This document shows, piece after piece, positions 25,957 to 38,700 of a stretch of 64,000 nt of DNA (the stretch's first letter is position 1; every line of letters begins with the position of its first letter). Origin of the DNA: Penelope pileata. Taxonomy: Eukaryota; Chordata; Aves; Galliformes; Cracidae. The stretch spans positions 46,786-110,785 of the forward strand of contig WBMW01005083.1 of the NCBI GenBank assembly GCA_013396635.1, given 5' to 3'. The notes beneath the pieces are model-generated. The model was not told the origin of the DNA, searched no databases, and saw only the letters and a program-made list of their open reading frames with translations. Position numbers and translations under genes: made by a program.

Positions 25957-26469
25957 CTGGGGTGCATTAAAAAGAGCGTTGCCAGCAGGTCTAGGGAGGT
26001 GATCCTCCCCCTCTACTCCGCCCTGGTCAGGCCTCAGCTGGAGTACTGTATCCAATTCTGGGCTCCCCTGTACAAAAAAGACAGGGACCTCCTGGAAAGA
26101 GTCCAGCAGAGGGCCACAAAGATGATAAAGGGCCTGGAGCATCTCCCTTATGAGGAGAGGCTCAGTAATCTGGGTCTGTTCAGCCTTGAGAAAAGAAGGC
26201 TAAGAGTGGACCTGGTCAATGTTTATAAATATCTTAGGTGCGGGAGGCAAACGGACGTGGGGAATCTCTTTTCAGTGGTCTGTGGGGACAGCACAAGAGG
26301 CAGTGGCCTTAAGCTGGAGCACAGGAAGTTCTGCACCAACATGCGGAAGAACTTCTTCACGGTGCGGGTGACTGAGCACTGGAACAGGCTGCCCAGGGAG
26401 GTTGTGGAGTCTCCTTCCCTGGAGATCTTCAAGACCCGCCTGGACGCCTACCTGAGCAACCTGCTGTAG
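25957..26469 (+). pseudogene. CR1 ORF2 C-terminal remnant (reverse transcriptase tail)
   Basis: An uninterrupted frame of about 170 codons encoding the end of the CR1 ORF2 polyprotein, which in full-length elements carries endonuclease and reverse transcriptase. Visible blocks are LGCIKKSVASRSREV, LYSALVRPQLEYCIQFWAP, RVQQRATKMIKGLEHL, EERLSNLGLFSLEKRRLR and HWNRLPREVVESPSLEIFK, ending in LSNLL and a stop. The catalytic reverse transcriptase motifs and the endonuclease lie upstream of the truncation and are absent, so it cannot act. The open frame continues leftward into antisense mariner sequence (to an ATG at 25,879), but that extension is a chance fusion. Confidence 0.88.
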
Positions 26470-26552
26470 GGAACCTGCTCTGGCAGGGGGGTTGGACTAG
26501 ATGATCTCTCGAGGTCCCTTCCAACCCCTACAGTTCTGTGATTCTGTGATTC
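25957..26552 (+). mobile_element. CR1 inserted into the mariner
   Basis: A 5'-truncated, ~596-bp CR1 in plus orientation, opposite to the transposase it interrupts. It begins around CTGGGGTGCATTAA and runs without a gap to the CR1 3' end (TTCTGTGATTCTGTGATTCT). Mariner sequence resumes immediately on both sides, with a short CTTCT overlap at the junctions that fits microhomology. Its coding tail is still open, so it is better preserved than the other CR1 copies here. It must be younger than the mariner. Confidence 0.92.
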
Positions 26553-27456
26553 TTCTCTGGCCTGACTCTGGAAGTTTGAGCCTTCAGCTTCATCAACGTC
26601 AGAAAACAGTAGTCAGAGTTGATGGTTTGTTTGGGTTCCATTAAATCCAGGAGGATCACTCCTTTCCTGTCCCTAAAGACAGTACCCATCACTTTACCCA
26701 CTGGGGGCTGTGTCTTCAAATTTTTATTTGATGAAGAATTCACATGTTGCCACTCCATGGACTGACATTTTGACTGCGGCTCATAGTCGTGACACCATGT
26801 CTTGTTACCGATAATTATGCAATCCAGGAAACTGTCACCTTCAGCCTTGTCTTGGTTCAATAGATCCTGACAAAGTTGCATACGGTGTTCCTTCTGTTCT
26901 TGTGAGCATTCGTGGGACCCACCTGGCACAAACTGTCTGATAAGCCAACGTTACCACCATTGTTTTGAACGCATTGAAGCCGTTATTCAGCTCCATACAG
27001 AGTTCCTTGAATATAATCTGCTGATCTGTGTGGATGAGCTGGTGGAGACACTCTTCACTTCATCGTGTGATAGCTGTGGATAGCTGTCTGGAATGTGGCT
27101 TGTCTTTCATATTGCTGTCACTACTGTTGAAATGTACCACTATATGCCTTGCTATGCTCACATCCACTATTTGGTCTCCATCAACGTTCAGCAAGTGCTG
27201 ATGAATGTCAGTGGGTACCATTTTTCTGCATGGAAGAATTCAGTTATGCACCTTTTCTTTATATGCATGTCATATCCCATGTCAGACCCAATTGTATCAA
27301 ACTGCCTCTCTACTGCCATCTGTCACACGGCAACAAAACGTAACAGAATATTGGTGGAAAGGTTCAGCCTCTGCTGCCATCTCACCAACATCGGCCTCTG
27401 ACGTCGTGAGCCAACAAAATAAGATAGGAGGCATTGCTTTCAGGGCAGCCCTGGTA

Positions 27457-29559
27457 GTTCTGTTATCAATTGAAAAAATAGCTGAAATTATTTCCAGTTC
27501 TAATAGTGTGCTGCTTCTTGTTGATTGCTTCATGAATGCAGTAGGTTCTTTCAGGCAATAGATTGCTCCCACAATCTTTGTTGTAAGTATTCCTCCAGGT
27601 ATCCTGTACTTGAACGTGTTTTTATGGCTCCACAGACAATATGATGTATTTCTGTTTCTTAGCTGAACGAATAGAGCAGCTCCTTGAATCATGCTCCCCA
27701 TGTGAATTATGAATTGAGAACTTACTTTCTTCAGTATTTGCTGAAAAGGGCAGTCATTCCTGTTGATAATGATTTCTTTGTGCCAGTAGAAATCTACAGA
27801 AAGTGAATATAGATAGTATGAAAATGATGGGGATTTTTAAAAAGAACTGAATAATAATTGAATATTTAGATTTTGCTCCCTGTATTTCCTTGTGGAATTA
27901 GAGGCTATTTGTTTATTTAATCTCAGAAGAATGGTGAGGATTTGTGTAATGTCTGCTAGTGCTTCAACTGCTAATGCTATTATTTGTCATTATAGTTTTA
28001 GATGAGTTAGCCACATTCTTGAAAATAAATTTAGTTCTCCTTTTCTAAAAGCTGTATTAAACTGTGATACAATCATCTTCCTGTTTCTTCCCTGCTATCC
28101 TTTTGCCTTCGGCATATCTGGATGCTCTAGTGTGCTTTCATGGAAAGTGATAACCCATGCAAAGCATTTAATATGACGATATGTTATCTCATGATGGTGC
28201 AGTTCCAAGGTTACACAGAAACAGGCAAATCATTATTTTATGTTGTGCCAGGACCCAGTACTTATTGCCCAAGTCAGCCAGACTTGAATGGCATGATGTC
28301 TTCTTAGCAGCTGTGTGCGTTCTGTTAGTCAAACATCAGACAGAATTTCGAGTGCTCCTCTGACCTCTGTTCGTTTCATGCTGGAGTGAATTGAGATTAT
28401 GCATCTTCCTTCAAAATGATCATGCAATAAGGATGGAAGCAAAATAATTAGGCTTTGTTGTAGTTTATATCTCAGTCAAGTCAGGTTCACTGGAGTCTTG
28501 GTGGATTAGCTGGAGACAGTGGACAGAAAAGGCATGTTTTTCAGATGCTGTAATAAATGTTTAGGGCTGACAGCATGTTGCCTTTAGTTGCCTTGTAGAT
28601 AATTCTTTTTGAGGGGAGAACTGAAATCTGAGTTGTCTCATTTCTCCTGTTTTGCTGGCGGTTCTTCGGTGCATTGTTCCTCCTTTCTCTCTGTGACCTT
28701 TTTGTTCATGTTGTTTTGAAAAGTGACGAGACACCATGGCTCTGCTAGTGTTCCACAGAGAATATAAAGGAACACTATATTTTCTTTCTTTTGTAAACAC
28801 CTTTTCTTACTTGAAATAACCACCTTTCATTCTCATTATTTATAGTCCAAGGTAAATGCATAAAGCACATTATAAAACACGTAAGACAGAGTCACTGCAT
28901 TTGAAAGAGCACTCTTGTTTCTCCAGCAAATTACAGAAAAGAAACGAAGGCATTGTTAGGAGTCCAAGACCCTAATCCTACAGTACTAAGGTTAAAGTGA
29001 ACTTTGTCATTAATTTTGAAGAGCCAAAAAATTAGCTCATAGTAAAGATTTCTCAGAATAAAACTTAGAGGAGAAGTGGTAAAGTAAGTTTTGCTTCTTG
29101 TGGTTATCTTAGGAACTGTAACAGGATTGTTTGACAGCTAAAATAAATTATGGATGTTAGGATTTTGACAGACCAGCCTGGACATCACAAATCACATTTC
29201 AGGTCCCAACTTGATAAAAGTGGTCTGTATTGCTTCAGGTGGATTAAAGCCTGCTGCTAAACTTTCAAAATGAACATGATGCCTTGCTTCTGCTAGGGAC
29301 AAGTACTAAGTAATTCTGTGAATCTGTCCTGAGTGCTGACTTTTATTCACATTTTGCCACCTAATTCTTGCTAAAATACCATGTAAAGCTGAAATGTGTA
29401 TAATTACGTAGAATTCCTGAGAATTCCAGCAGATATTTGGGAATATTTTTAGTAGCACTGCAAATACTGGATATATGGGTATGTGTATAAAGAATCAAAA
29501 AAAATCAGTCTTACTGAACAGATTTTGTGCCAGTGTACCTGTATGGAAGATAACAGCAA
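27457..29559. other. No gene or repeat recognised
   Basis: AT-rich, unique-looking DNA to the right of the mariner. Frames of up to about 80 codons (for example minus 28,561-28,800) show no known domain. Confidence 0.5.
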
Positions 29560-29710
29560 GGGGGATGGTGAGGAGACCTTGGAGGGTTCAAGACATGGCT
29601 GGATAAGGCCTTGAGCAGCAAGGACCAACCACACGGCTGAGCCTGCCCTGGGCGGGACATTGGAGTGGAGACCTCCTGTAGAGCCTTTGATCCTACGTTA
29701 TTTCAATGAG
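29560..29710 (+). mobile_element. Old CR1 3' end
   Basis: It resembles a CR1 tail in plus orientation: GGTGAGGAGACCTTGGAGG, then GGCTGGATAAGGCCTTGAGC, then GGACATTGGAGTGGAGACC, ending in a decayed TTATTTCAATGAG. Divergence is higher than in the copies at 20.8, 26.0 and 45.0 kb. It is followed by an A14 run at 29,712-29,725, which is probably unrelated because CR1 tails are not poly-A. Confidence 0.65.
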
Positions 29711-29725
29711 GAAAAAAAAAAAAAA

Positions 29726-32700
29726 GGAAAAAAATGCAGGCATCTAAAACACTGAAGGTAGATAAACAGGGTTTGCAAGGAGTGCATCCGCAAGCATAAC
29801 TATACAAATAGTAGTTTTATGATGCTTTCCTGTAGAGACATAAATGTCAGTGCAGCTAATTTCTTTCCTCACTTGCAGTAATCATTACTCACAGTCTGAG
29901 ATGATGACATCTGGCTGGACGTCAAGACCTGGTTTAGGTGCAGCGTACGTGGCAGTATGAGCATTGCTTGTTGGCTATTCCTTTCACTCACTCTCAAACT
30001 TTTCCCTTGCTGCTCCTTTTAACCATATTTCAGATTTCTCTGGTGCCACTACAAGTCGCTAGGGTGTTTGCCACTCTATTCTTCTGCACTTCTCACTGTG
30101 CTGTTCAGTCTGCTGCGCTTCACAATGTACCTCTCATCAAGAGCCACTGTAGGGTATTGTTACAGCTTACAGGTTCTTTTCCATCATATTCCTTGTAATA
30201 ATATATATGATGCTAAAAACAAAACACAGTTTCTGAACTCACATCCGCTGTTAAGCAGATTTTCTGATTTTACACCTGGCAGAAAACCTTAACACACGTT
30301 CACTTTCTGCCTTTCCAGGGTTTATACCCTAATGCTGGGGGATGTTGGGTTATTATTAGTGCTTACCGCAGCCTTACCAAGATAGCTGGTTGAATTACTT
30401 CCGTGTATGCAGCTTCACACCTTTTCTCACTTATTACTTGCTATAAATCTCTTTTTAACAGTATATAGGACAAAACAGCCATGCATCAGGACTGCCAATT
30501 GTTCAGCTTCATTTTTCTCTCTTTTCTCTGTTGGATGTTAGAAGGGCTCCCATTCTTATTTAAGCTTCTCTATACTTGGGGCAGATGGAGAAACTGGGAA
30601 GGATACTGGGAGTTGCTTTCTCTTTTGGCCTCTGTAACTGCTGCAATCCTTTTTGAGTTTCTCAATTCTATTCTTAAATCTTCAGCAGCAAAACAGCCCC
30701 TGAAATGTGTGAGTGGCAGACTCCTAGAAAGGAATTGAGTAGAAACTTGATCATTGTGAATCTCACTGTTCTTTATACACAAAGAAATATCTTACATTAT
30801 TCTTGCATTTTAGAATATTCCAAAACAACTGAATTCTCTCTGTAAGTAGATTCCAGCATGTGTTAAAAGATTTGTTCAGTTCATTGCAACAAATATTGCT
30901 GTTCTGATCCAAAATGAGTTAAGCACATCATAGTAATCATTTTCCATAGATCTGTATTTTGTAGAAAATTATATTTTAATTGTTGCATCATCTAGTAAGA
31001 TGCCAAAAACTTGTTTTAAAAAATGAAGTCTCTGAGTCCTTTTTGCAAGCACACAGAATTTAAACTGGATTTTTCAAACATTTTCGTGCTTCACAGTAAA
31101 ATGTTTTCGGCAAGTTTTCTTTATTTTGGCATATTGTGAGTTTTCAGGCGTGATTGGAATTCTGCACAGCATCATAGTTCTGATTTGCATGTCCTGTTAG
31201 AGACACTATTCAACTGTAAATTAATTATGGAAAATAATTGATCTCCATAATTAAGATTTGGCAAAAGTCATTAAGTCTCTGTTCTATTGTATTTTATATA
31301 TGAATGTGCTTCAAAGGGGTTTTGTATTTTTGTGTGCCTTAAAATCTGAGTCATTCATATGTTACTAAATAAGCTACTGAAATGTCTCGTTGCATTGTGA
31401 TTCTGGAAAGTATAACCTTGACTGGAAAGTTATTCATTCCTATAGCTGAGAAAAAACAGTGGTAGAACAGCAAGAGCATTGCTTGTTAGAGTTCATTAGC
31501 AATGGAAAGATATCCTTAACTGCAGTTATGTTCATCACTGAATCTCAGTTCATTTCTGACTCTCCTAGGCAACATGGGGAAGACAATTTCAGTTTGTAGA
31601 CTTTGTTATCAGTTAAAAATATACCACAAAGGGGACACCTATGGTAAAACCACATTTGATAAAACCACACTTTTTTGTCATAGGGAACACAACATGTAAT
31701 GGTATTTTGGAAAAATAATACTCGCGTTTTAAACACTGAAAGACATCTCACATACAGTCACAGAAATATTGGCTTCTCAGATGTAGTGTCGTGATACAGA
31801 AAAACATCAGCACTGGCTTTTTACTTAGACATAATGCCGTCTTCTCTGTGACAGCGTTCAGTTCTTGCCTTGGCATGGTAATAAAAGAGTACTGCATACA
31901 TAAGTACATCATCCTGCATTTTCACACTCTACAAAAAGTGAAACTTCTGCATAAATTATATTAATATAACAGCACTCTTAGTGTAATATTCGACTTAGTT
32001 ATGCATTGATCTTTAGTTTCAGAAATGTAAATACATTATAGAAAGTCTTCTATACCCAGGGACTTTTTTGGAGGTAAAGCAAACAAAAATACTGGTTGTA
32101 TAAGTGTATACTAAAACTACTTGTTTATTTGCATAAAAGAATATCAACAAACTTTTTTTTATCTACATTTCTGCATGTTTTCTTACAACAATTTGATTAG
32201 TATACTTAATATATTTTATGTGACTCGCTGCTTTTCTGTATCCTAACAGCAGCGACCAAGCTCTCCTTTAGACAATGTTTTTTTCTTTTCTCTTTTCAGT
32301 CTGCTTTTGTAATATTCAGGTTCTTTTAAAATGAAAAGCATGTTTACACATTCCTGCCTACAGTGGGTTTTTTTCTGGGGCATGGTCTCTCTAAAATCTC
32401 ACCTGTTTTGCACATTTCCTTTTATAGAAAAGAAATCAAATGGCTAAATTCAAAGCTAATATTAACTTAGAATACCATCTGCTGTATCTTACACTGAACT
32501 GACTTATTCTGAGCCTCACTGACCATACTCCTATTTTAGATTACTGACTTCATTGTGGGGGAAAAAAAAAAAAAAAAAGATACAAGAAAAAAGAAAAAAG
32601 TTACTGAGTCTTCAAGTTAGCAAAAGCAAGTATTCACATGGTTTGAAAACAATCTCAGCAAAGCTAAATAAATAGTGTGAAGAAAGTGGTATGTGCAGAT

Positions 32701-35700
32701 CACAGAAATGTCACCTGAAGTGGAAGGGTTCTTACTTTGAGGCTACAGATAGTCTGTAGCCACCACCAGACGCAGTTATGAAATGCTAAATTCAGACTGT
32801 AAATGTTGGCAGTTACAGACCTCCATGTAGTTTCTTAATGACACTAAGTGACTAATACTTATTTTTTTTATTCTTAGTAAAGTTTATTCAGTATGTCAGA
32901 ATAGTTTCTCTCTGCAGTTCTATTCACTTATAGTTTGCTCTTTCCTGTAAAATCTGCTGTGATGCATTTGCAGGCATATTTTGAGCTTATAACACTTGTG
33001 ACTCAATGTACCAGATTGTACAAGAAATAATTTACACTCTCATCTGAACACATACCTTTGCCAATAAGCAGAGTCAAAAAATTGCGATATAGAGATATCT
33101 TGCTTCAAAAATTGTATGCACTATCGGTGCTGCTGTGGTTCAGCAATTACAGTAATGCCGTGCGTATCTCTGGGGGAAGGGAGGAGGGATCCTGTCCATT
33201 TTAGTGCATCTAAAACTTTCTTTCAAAGGTTCTATATTAATTACTTTCTAACTGAGAGAAAGGAAGCAATTTGAAGCTGCATTGCGTAGATAGGCAGAAG
33301 ACATGTATTTCAGAGTTTACTTATCCTGGTTGTCAAATCTGAAGTTCAGTTCCTGACTTAAATTCTCTGAGGACCTTATTGACTTTTAGCTCTCAATAAA
33401 TGTGGATCTTTACACTTCTTTTTTTCCTTCTTGAGAAAAACTATTGGATTTCTTATATCTTTTAAATAATAATAATATTTTTAAAAAAACAATGTCAAAC
33501 TTCACAAAACTCTTCTGGAAAATATTGTCTCCTTTGTGTACAAAAGGGGAGAAAAGATCAAGTGTTTGCTGTGTGTGTTTATTGAACACTCATCCTTACT
33601 TATACCACTCAGAGTTTTCTCCCCTTTTCTGATATAAACAAAATGAACCTGTTCTTTTACTGTTGTGAGGATTGCTCGCCCCATAAGCACCAGGAGATTT
33701 GCAGGAGCTGTGTTACTGTAAATGCAGTAGGGATAGGAATGATGTCTGTCTGGTTCCCAGATGGAAGGTGCTTCTCCCAGTACAGAGCCTGGAACACTGG
33801 TAGGTGTCTGGGATTCTGGAGCATTTAGGTCAACCCCAGTTTACCTGCAGTAAGTCCATAAACTACAAAGTGGCTCTGCCTGAAACCTTTTTCTCTCCTG
33901 CATCATGATTCTCCTGACTTCTTTACCTGTCAAGACAGTGGAGAATGTCCACTGGGAATTTGCTGGGAATTTTGAAGTCCAGGAAAAATTAGCTATCTTT
34001 TCCCCAAAATTCAGTTCCTTCACTTCTCAAATAGTGTTCTGCTGCTGCATTTGTCCTGTGGTGCAGACATCTAGTACTTCCATCGTGCAAAGTGTCACGA
34101 AAGATTTCAGCCTACATGGTTCCACAAACATCAGTCTGCAATGAAATGTGTTTCTGTGGCAAAAGACATGAAAAGGTGAAGTATAAGCTTGGCTAGACTT
34201 GGTGGAAGATCTTCAGTGGGTCCAAAATTTCATAGTAGATATTCAAAGCCTTGTGAAAAAAAAACTTAAGGCTTTTGTGAAGAGTAAAGTGCATTTATGG
34301 GGAAATCATGGGGGAAGAGTTTATGATCTGCTTTGTATATATTTATATTGTGAACTTTAACCTACATGTAGATAAGAAAAATATTTTGTAAAGGCCTTCC
34401 AGGAAAATGAGTTCAGTTATTTGGGGCAGTTGACATTCATTCTCAGAAGTAATATGCTTTTAATAGCCTCAATACATTTTTTGAATATCTGAAATGAAGA
34501 ACAGTAATTGGAAAAATAAATCTCAAGTCCAGATGTTATCAATGGTGTTGGGTCAAAGTTATTGATATTCTTAGAGTATTTACCAATTGAATTAGAGTGT
34601 ATTAGATTTCATCCAAAATTTCAGCTTAAAATCTAAGTAGTATCTCTGATACCATTCAGGCAGAAAACACTTGCAGTTCTTAGTATTTTAGCTCTGAAAA
34701 TAATGTTATACTAGTATACTGAACTCAAACTACACACACTGTATTCACAAACACAAACTAGTTTAAGTGTGTATTTTATCTTTCTCTTTCATATGCCCAG
34801 ATGGTAATCTGTTTGCTTTGGGGTGAATTCATGAAATGAAGCATCTGGAGTTCAGAGTGTTTTGATTTGCTTGACTAGCTGCACCAAGCTCTGACTACAG
34901 AACAAAATATTTGCTGCTAGAGCTCTTATCCTGAAACTAATGTTGCCAAAGGGTAAGGAAAGCATAAATGTATTGGTACTCTCTTCCAGAGTAGAATTCT
35001 ACTAAGATTACTTCAAACCTTGGGGACAAGAGCTCAGTTCCCCAATCTGAAGACAAATTTCATTTATTTTCTAAACACAGTCTACCAAAATGGATCAGGT
35101 CTGCACTTGAATCATCCATCATCTTACAAGTGCAAGGTCAAATAACATTTTGCTTTAGTATAAGAACATTCGTATAAAGTTGATTTAGTTACAGTGACAG
35201 TTCTATGTTCTATTTTATATTACTAAAAGAGATCAATTACATTACAGGTAGATTACAGCTATAAAATGCAGTGCATCTCATGTATGTGTGCTGGAGAGCT
35301 GCCTTATTTTGTAGGTGTAACTTTTTTAATTCAGGCACTTGCATGTATGACTAGGAATAAGGAGAAAATGAAAAGTGTAGAAGACAAAGTCTCAAGGCAA
35401 CTCAAATTTCTTTGCTTCATGGTATGCTGGAGAAGTGGTGAGCAACGTAATCCCTTGATTAGTTCCTCTGTCAGTTTACTTGGATTTTAGCAACACTTTG
35501 TGATATCATTAAACCATAGCAATGGTACTGAAATTGCTGTATGTACCCCTGGCAAACATAAATAGCATCCACGTATTTCTTACTTTTCTCTGACTTAGAA
35601 GAGACACAGGTCCGCTCTGAGTAATAAATAAAAGATTAAGCATGCTTACCTGAACAAACTTACAAACAGCAGCTTAACTGAAGGATTTGCTCTGACATAC

Positions 35701-38700
35701 ATTGGCTGTTGCAAGGGGGCACAAGGCCTACTTTTAGATTTTGTGGAAACTATGCATATTATTGATTCTTATCATTAACTTGTCCTTAAGATTTGAAAGA
35801 AATTCAGAAGGTCAGGTTTCCAATAGCAGAAAACTAAATACACATTCTTGCAACAGAAATTATCATTGTATCATTGAAAACAATGTTGCTATTGGACATA
35901 GTACAGGTGGGTAAAAAATAGAGATGGAAGACGCTTGTGAACAAAGACAGTAGTAGGCAACTACAGGAGATACAAGAGTATTGTTAGGTTTATGCTCAGA
36001 CGGATAAGTGCTTTCTTAAGTTCCATTCTTGTAATTTCTCATACATGGATATTTGTTACATTTCAGTTTGAAAGGGCACTAATGAAATAAATACCAACAC
36101 ATAGTAGTTATTATATAGTCAAGGCGTAAATACCACCTTCCTCTGGTTTTCCAGATACATGGCATTTGATTTTGGTAGAGGGCTGTAAACACTGACAGCA
36201 TTTGAGCAGTGTGTGGAGGAATTGTGTAGTCTTTATGGAGAAGTCTTGTTGGTGAATAAATAAGTAGTGGATAAAGAACTGGTTGGTGGAAAACAAATGC
36301 TGGAGAGGCAGGTTATTGTGATTTCATCAGGATTCCAAAATTTTCTTTATGGCTTTTGCTCTCATTTCTTAGTAATTTTTATTTTGCATTTTGTTTGTGA
36401 AATATTGATGATATTTCGAAGAGTGACCAATTATTGTGACTTTTATTGAGAAATTGGTCATTTTCTGAGAGTCATAGGAAGTAAATGTTTAAAGAGAATT
36501 TTAGATCTATTTTACAAAGGTCTAAGCTTCTTCATATCTCTCTTGTCTGTAATAGTTCTTAAATATTAAACTTAGCATTCATTTCAGCTGAAGGTAATAT
36601 GATGATGAAAAATGAAGAGAATGACAAAATTTAATTCTCTTATTGCAGAATGCATCAGTATCCATTCTTTTGACTTTCAACAAAAGCAGCAATGAATGTG
36701 CAAGAGCTTTGTGCAAAGCAAATGAGATAATATATGCATTGGCTTCAGAAATCTGAAATTTATTAGTTTTCAAAATTCATGCATAATGTCTTCCTGATTA
36801 AAAAATGTAGGAAGTGAAGAACATATAACTCTTGAGGATATTTCGAAAGGAAAGCTTGAAGAAATAGTGTTAGCTTTTGAATTACTATATAACTGAAAAT
36901 ACTTCCTCAGTTGAATGTTGGTCACTTGTGTTAATTGAAATAAACCAAAGAAATATATATTTTTGGTCAAATGATAAAATATGAAAACAACCCTATATCC
37001 AGCTTCTGTAGTTAAATATTAGATATGAAAGATACAGTCATGGATGATAGGTCTGATGGATCCTCAAAAGTATATGATAAATCCCCTCTTGCAGTGCTGC
37101 GTCATAATGTCAGCTTTTGTGCTTTGTTTTGTTTGTGCTTTCAGAATTTTCTTGTACAGGAACTGAAATGCTAAAATGCAATTACATATATACAGAGCCT
37201 AGTGTGTCCTGTGACTTTCAATAGGAAACAGTGGGCATTTGAGTGTGATGGCTCCTCTGAAGAAGCTGCACTTCCATTTTGCTGCTGTGAAACTCTCCTT
37301 AGCTTGGGAGAGTGTATTGCAGGAGAAATAGGTGCCTGTGGCTTACAGCAATGTGGCACAACTTGGGAACTCTGCTCAGGGCAGTAACGTGTTTTTTTGC
37401 TACGTATTCATAACTTTGACTGAATGGTCATGTTTAAAGTCGTATTTACAGACCCCAGTGCACATTTTTAAAATGATTTTCTGCAGTACCATGTCTTTGA
37501 GATATGCTTTTGGAGAAACCATCTGCATCCAGTATGGTTTATTTTTATATTTGATAGTTCATTTTGATTTTATTTTTTTTTCTGAGCTTAGTATATATTG
37601 CAAATGATATAATATATCTGCTTAACAGAACAAAAAAACCAATAACATTGACTGCCCTAGGCTTATGTAGAGTTTTTTATTTGTTCAATTTGTTAATGCC
37701 TGACAAGAAATGTGCATTTTAAGATCATATTTTGAACTATGACAGACTTAAAAAATGAACAATGATCCCCTTGGTGTATCCTGTAAAAACTCTCTTTGGA
37801 AGTCTTTGAAAGAAAGTCACTGATTTTATTTGAGGGAAAACATGATGACTAGCCTTACAAAACTATATTGCCAAAAGAATTCATTATTCTGTGCCTGAAA
37901 CCTTGCCATAAGTTACACATAAAACTAATTAACTACAGTGTCAAGATACAGATCTGGATTCAGCATTATTAATAGGATTTTTATTCCTTTTTAAAATACA
38001 AAATATTTACTGTTTGACAGTAAGCCTTTTTGGTTGTGTTGCATCTCCACATTTTAGCTCTGTGGCCTTTAATGCTTGACACATTTTAGATTATATAGGC
38101 CACGTAACTTACTTTCCTGATGCTCATGTTTATTTTATTTTTCTCTAAAAGTTCAATCTTCATTCATTTTTCATGTGTCTGACATGTGGCTCAAAAAATC
38201 CAGCAGAAATCTCTGTAATATCTCCATACTGTTCTCTGTGTAGTGTGTTTTGGTGACTTCCTGTTTGATGTTGTGATGCTCCCAGCATTATTTTTGTGAC
38301 AGTTGTTCTTTTCCTTCAAGCAACAGCTTGGCTCAGATTGCAGTTTTGCCATTGCAATACACGGATTTAGATGAAGTATTCCAGAGACATACCAAAGGGT
38401 GGTTTCTGCAGATGATTTTTCCTCCATAAAATTTGACTATGGTCAGCACCTGGGGCAAAATGGTCTGTGTTTTCCCTGCACAATCAATGAATCACATGGA
38501 CGTTTTGATTGTTTTGGACTTTCCTTCTGCTGGATTTTGTCTTGTTCCCACCAGTTCTTGCTGTGGCCGCTATCAATTTCACAGAAAATTGTGGTAGTTC
38601 CTCCCCTCTCATCCCTCTCTTCGAACTTTTCTATTTTTAACTCTCCTCTGTTCACAATCATTGTTAGCATTAGGGTTTGGTTTTTTGGCTACTAAGCTGA

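Larger units (their letters stand above)
25678..27280 (-). pseudogene. Broken mariner transposase
   Basis: In an active element this enzyme binds the inverted repeats and cuts and rejoins DNA through a DD34D catalytic triad. The likely start is the ATG at 27,278-27,280, followed by an N-terminal DNA-binding region (EFFHAE, then IHQHLLNV after a one-base frameshift). Further breaks follow before the middle part, seen as a minus-strand frame at 26,528-26,929. There the first catalytic site reads GNKTWCHDYEP, where related mariners have GDETW, so the first acidic residue is Asn. The frame then runs through VGKVMGTVF to RVRPEK, where the CR1 interrupts it. Beyond the CR1 come LLQHDNTRPH, holding the second Asp, and VPSDFHLF, holding the third Asp exactly 34 residues later. 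The stop is at 25,678-25,680. It is a dead gene on three counts: frameshifts, the Asn substitution and the insertion. Confidence 0.85.
25621..27456 (-). mobile_element. Mariner (Tc1/mariner, Galluhop-like) transposon carrying a nested CR1
   Basis: A cut-and-paste DNA transposon with both termini. The left end is TA, eight bases, then GCTCTGAAGGTAGTGCC. The right end, read on the other strand, is TA, eight bases, then GCCCTGAAAGCAATGCC. These are imperfect terminal inverted repeats flanked by the TA target duplication typical of the superfamily. Removing the CR1 at 25,957-26,552 leaves about 1.24 kb, close to the usual ~1.3 kb of a full mariner. The transposase reads on the minus strand and is broken by frameshifts, stops and the CR1 insertion. 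Relative to the related element at 50,201, the copy also seems to lack about 100 bp near the C-terminus. It is not autonomous. The galliform family name is a recollection, not a search result. Confidence 0.9.

Noticed and set aside
25879..26469. A 196-codon gene on the plus strand
   Set aside because: Codons from about 27 onward are the CR1 ORF2 tail and the first 26 are antisense mariner sequence; it is an accidental fusion frame.
32562..32578. A17 (and A16 runs at 18,481 and 48,448) as tails of retrocopies
   Set aside because: The sequences before them lack a polyadenylation signal at the right distance and any recognisable transcript; they look like ordinary homopolymers.
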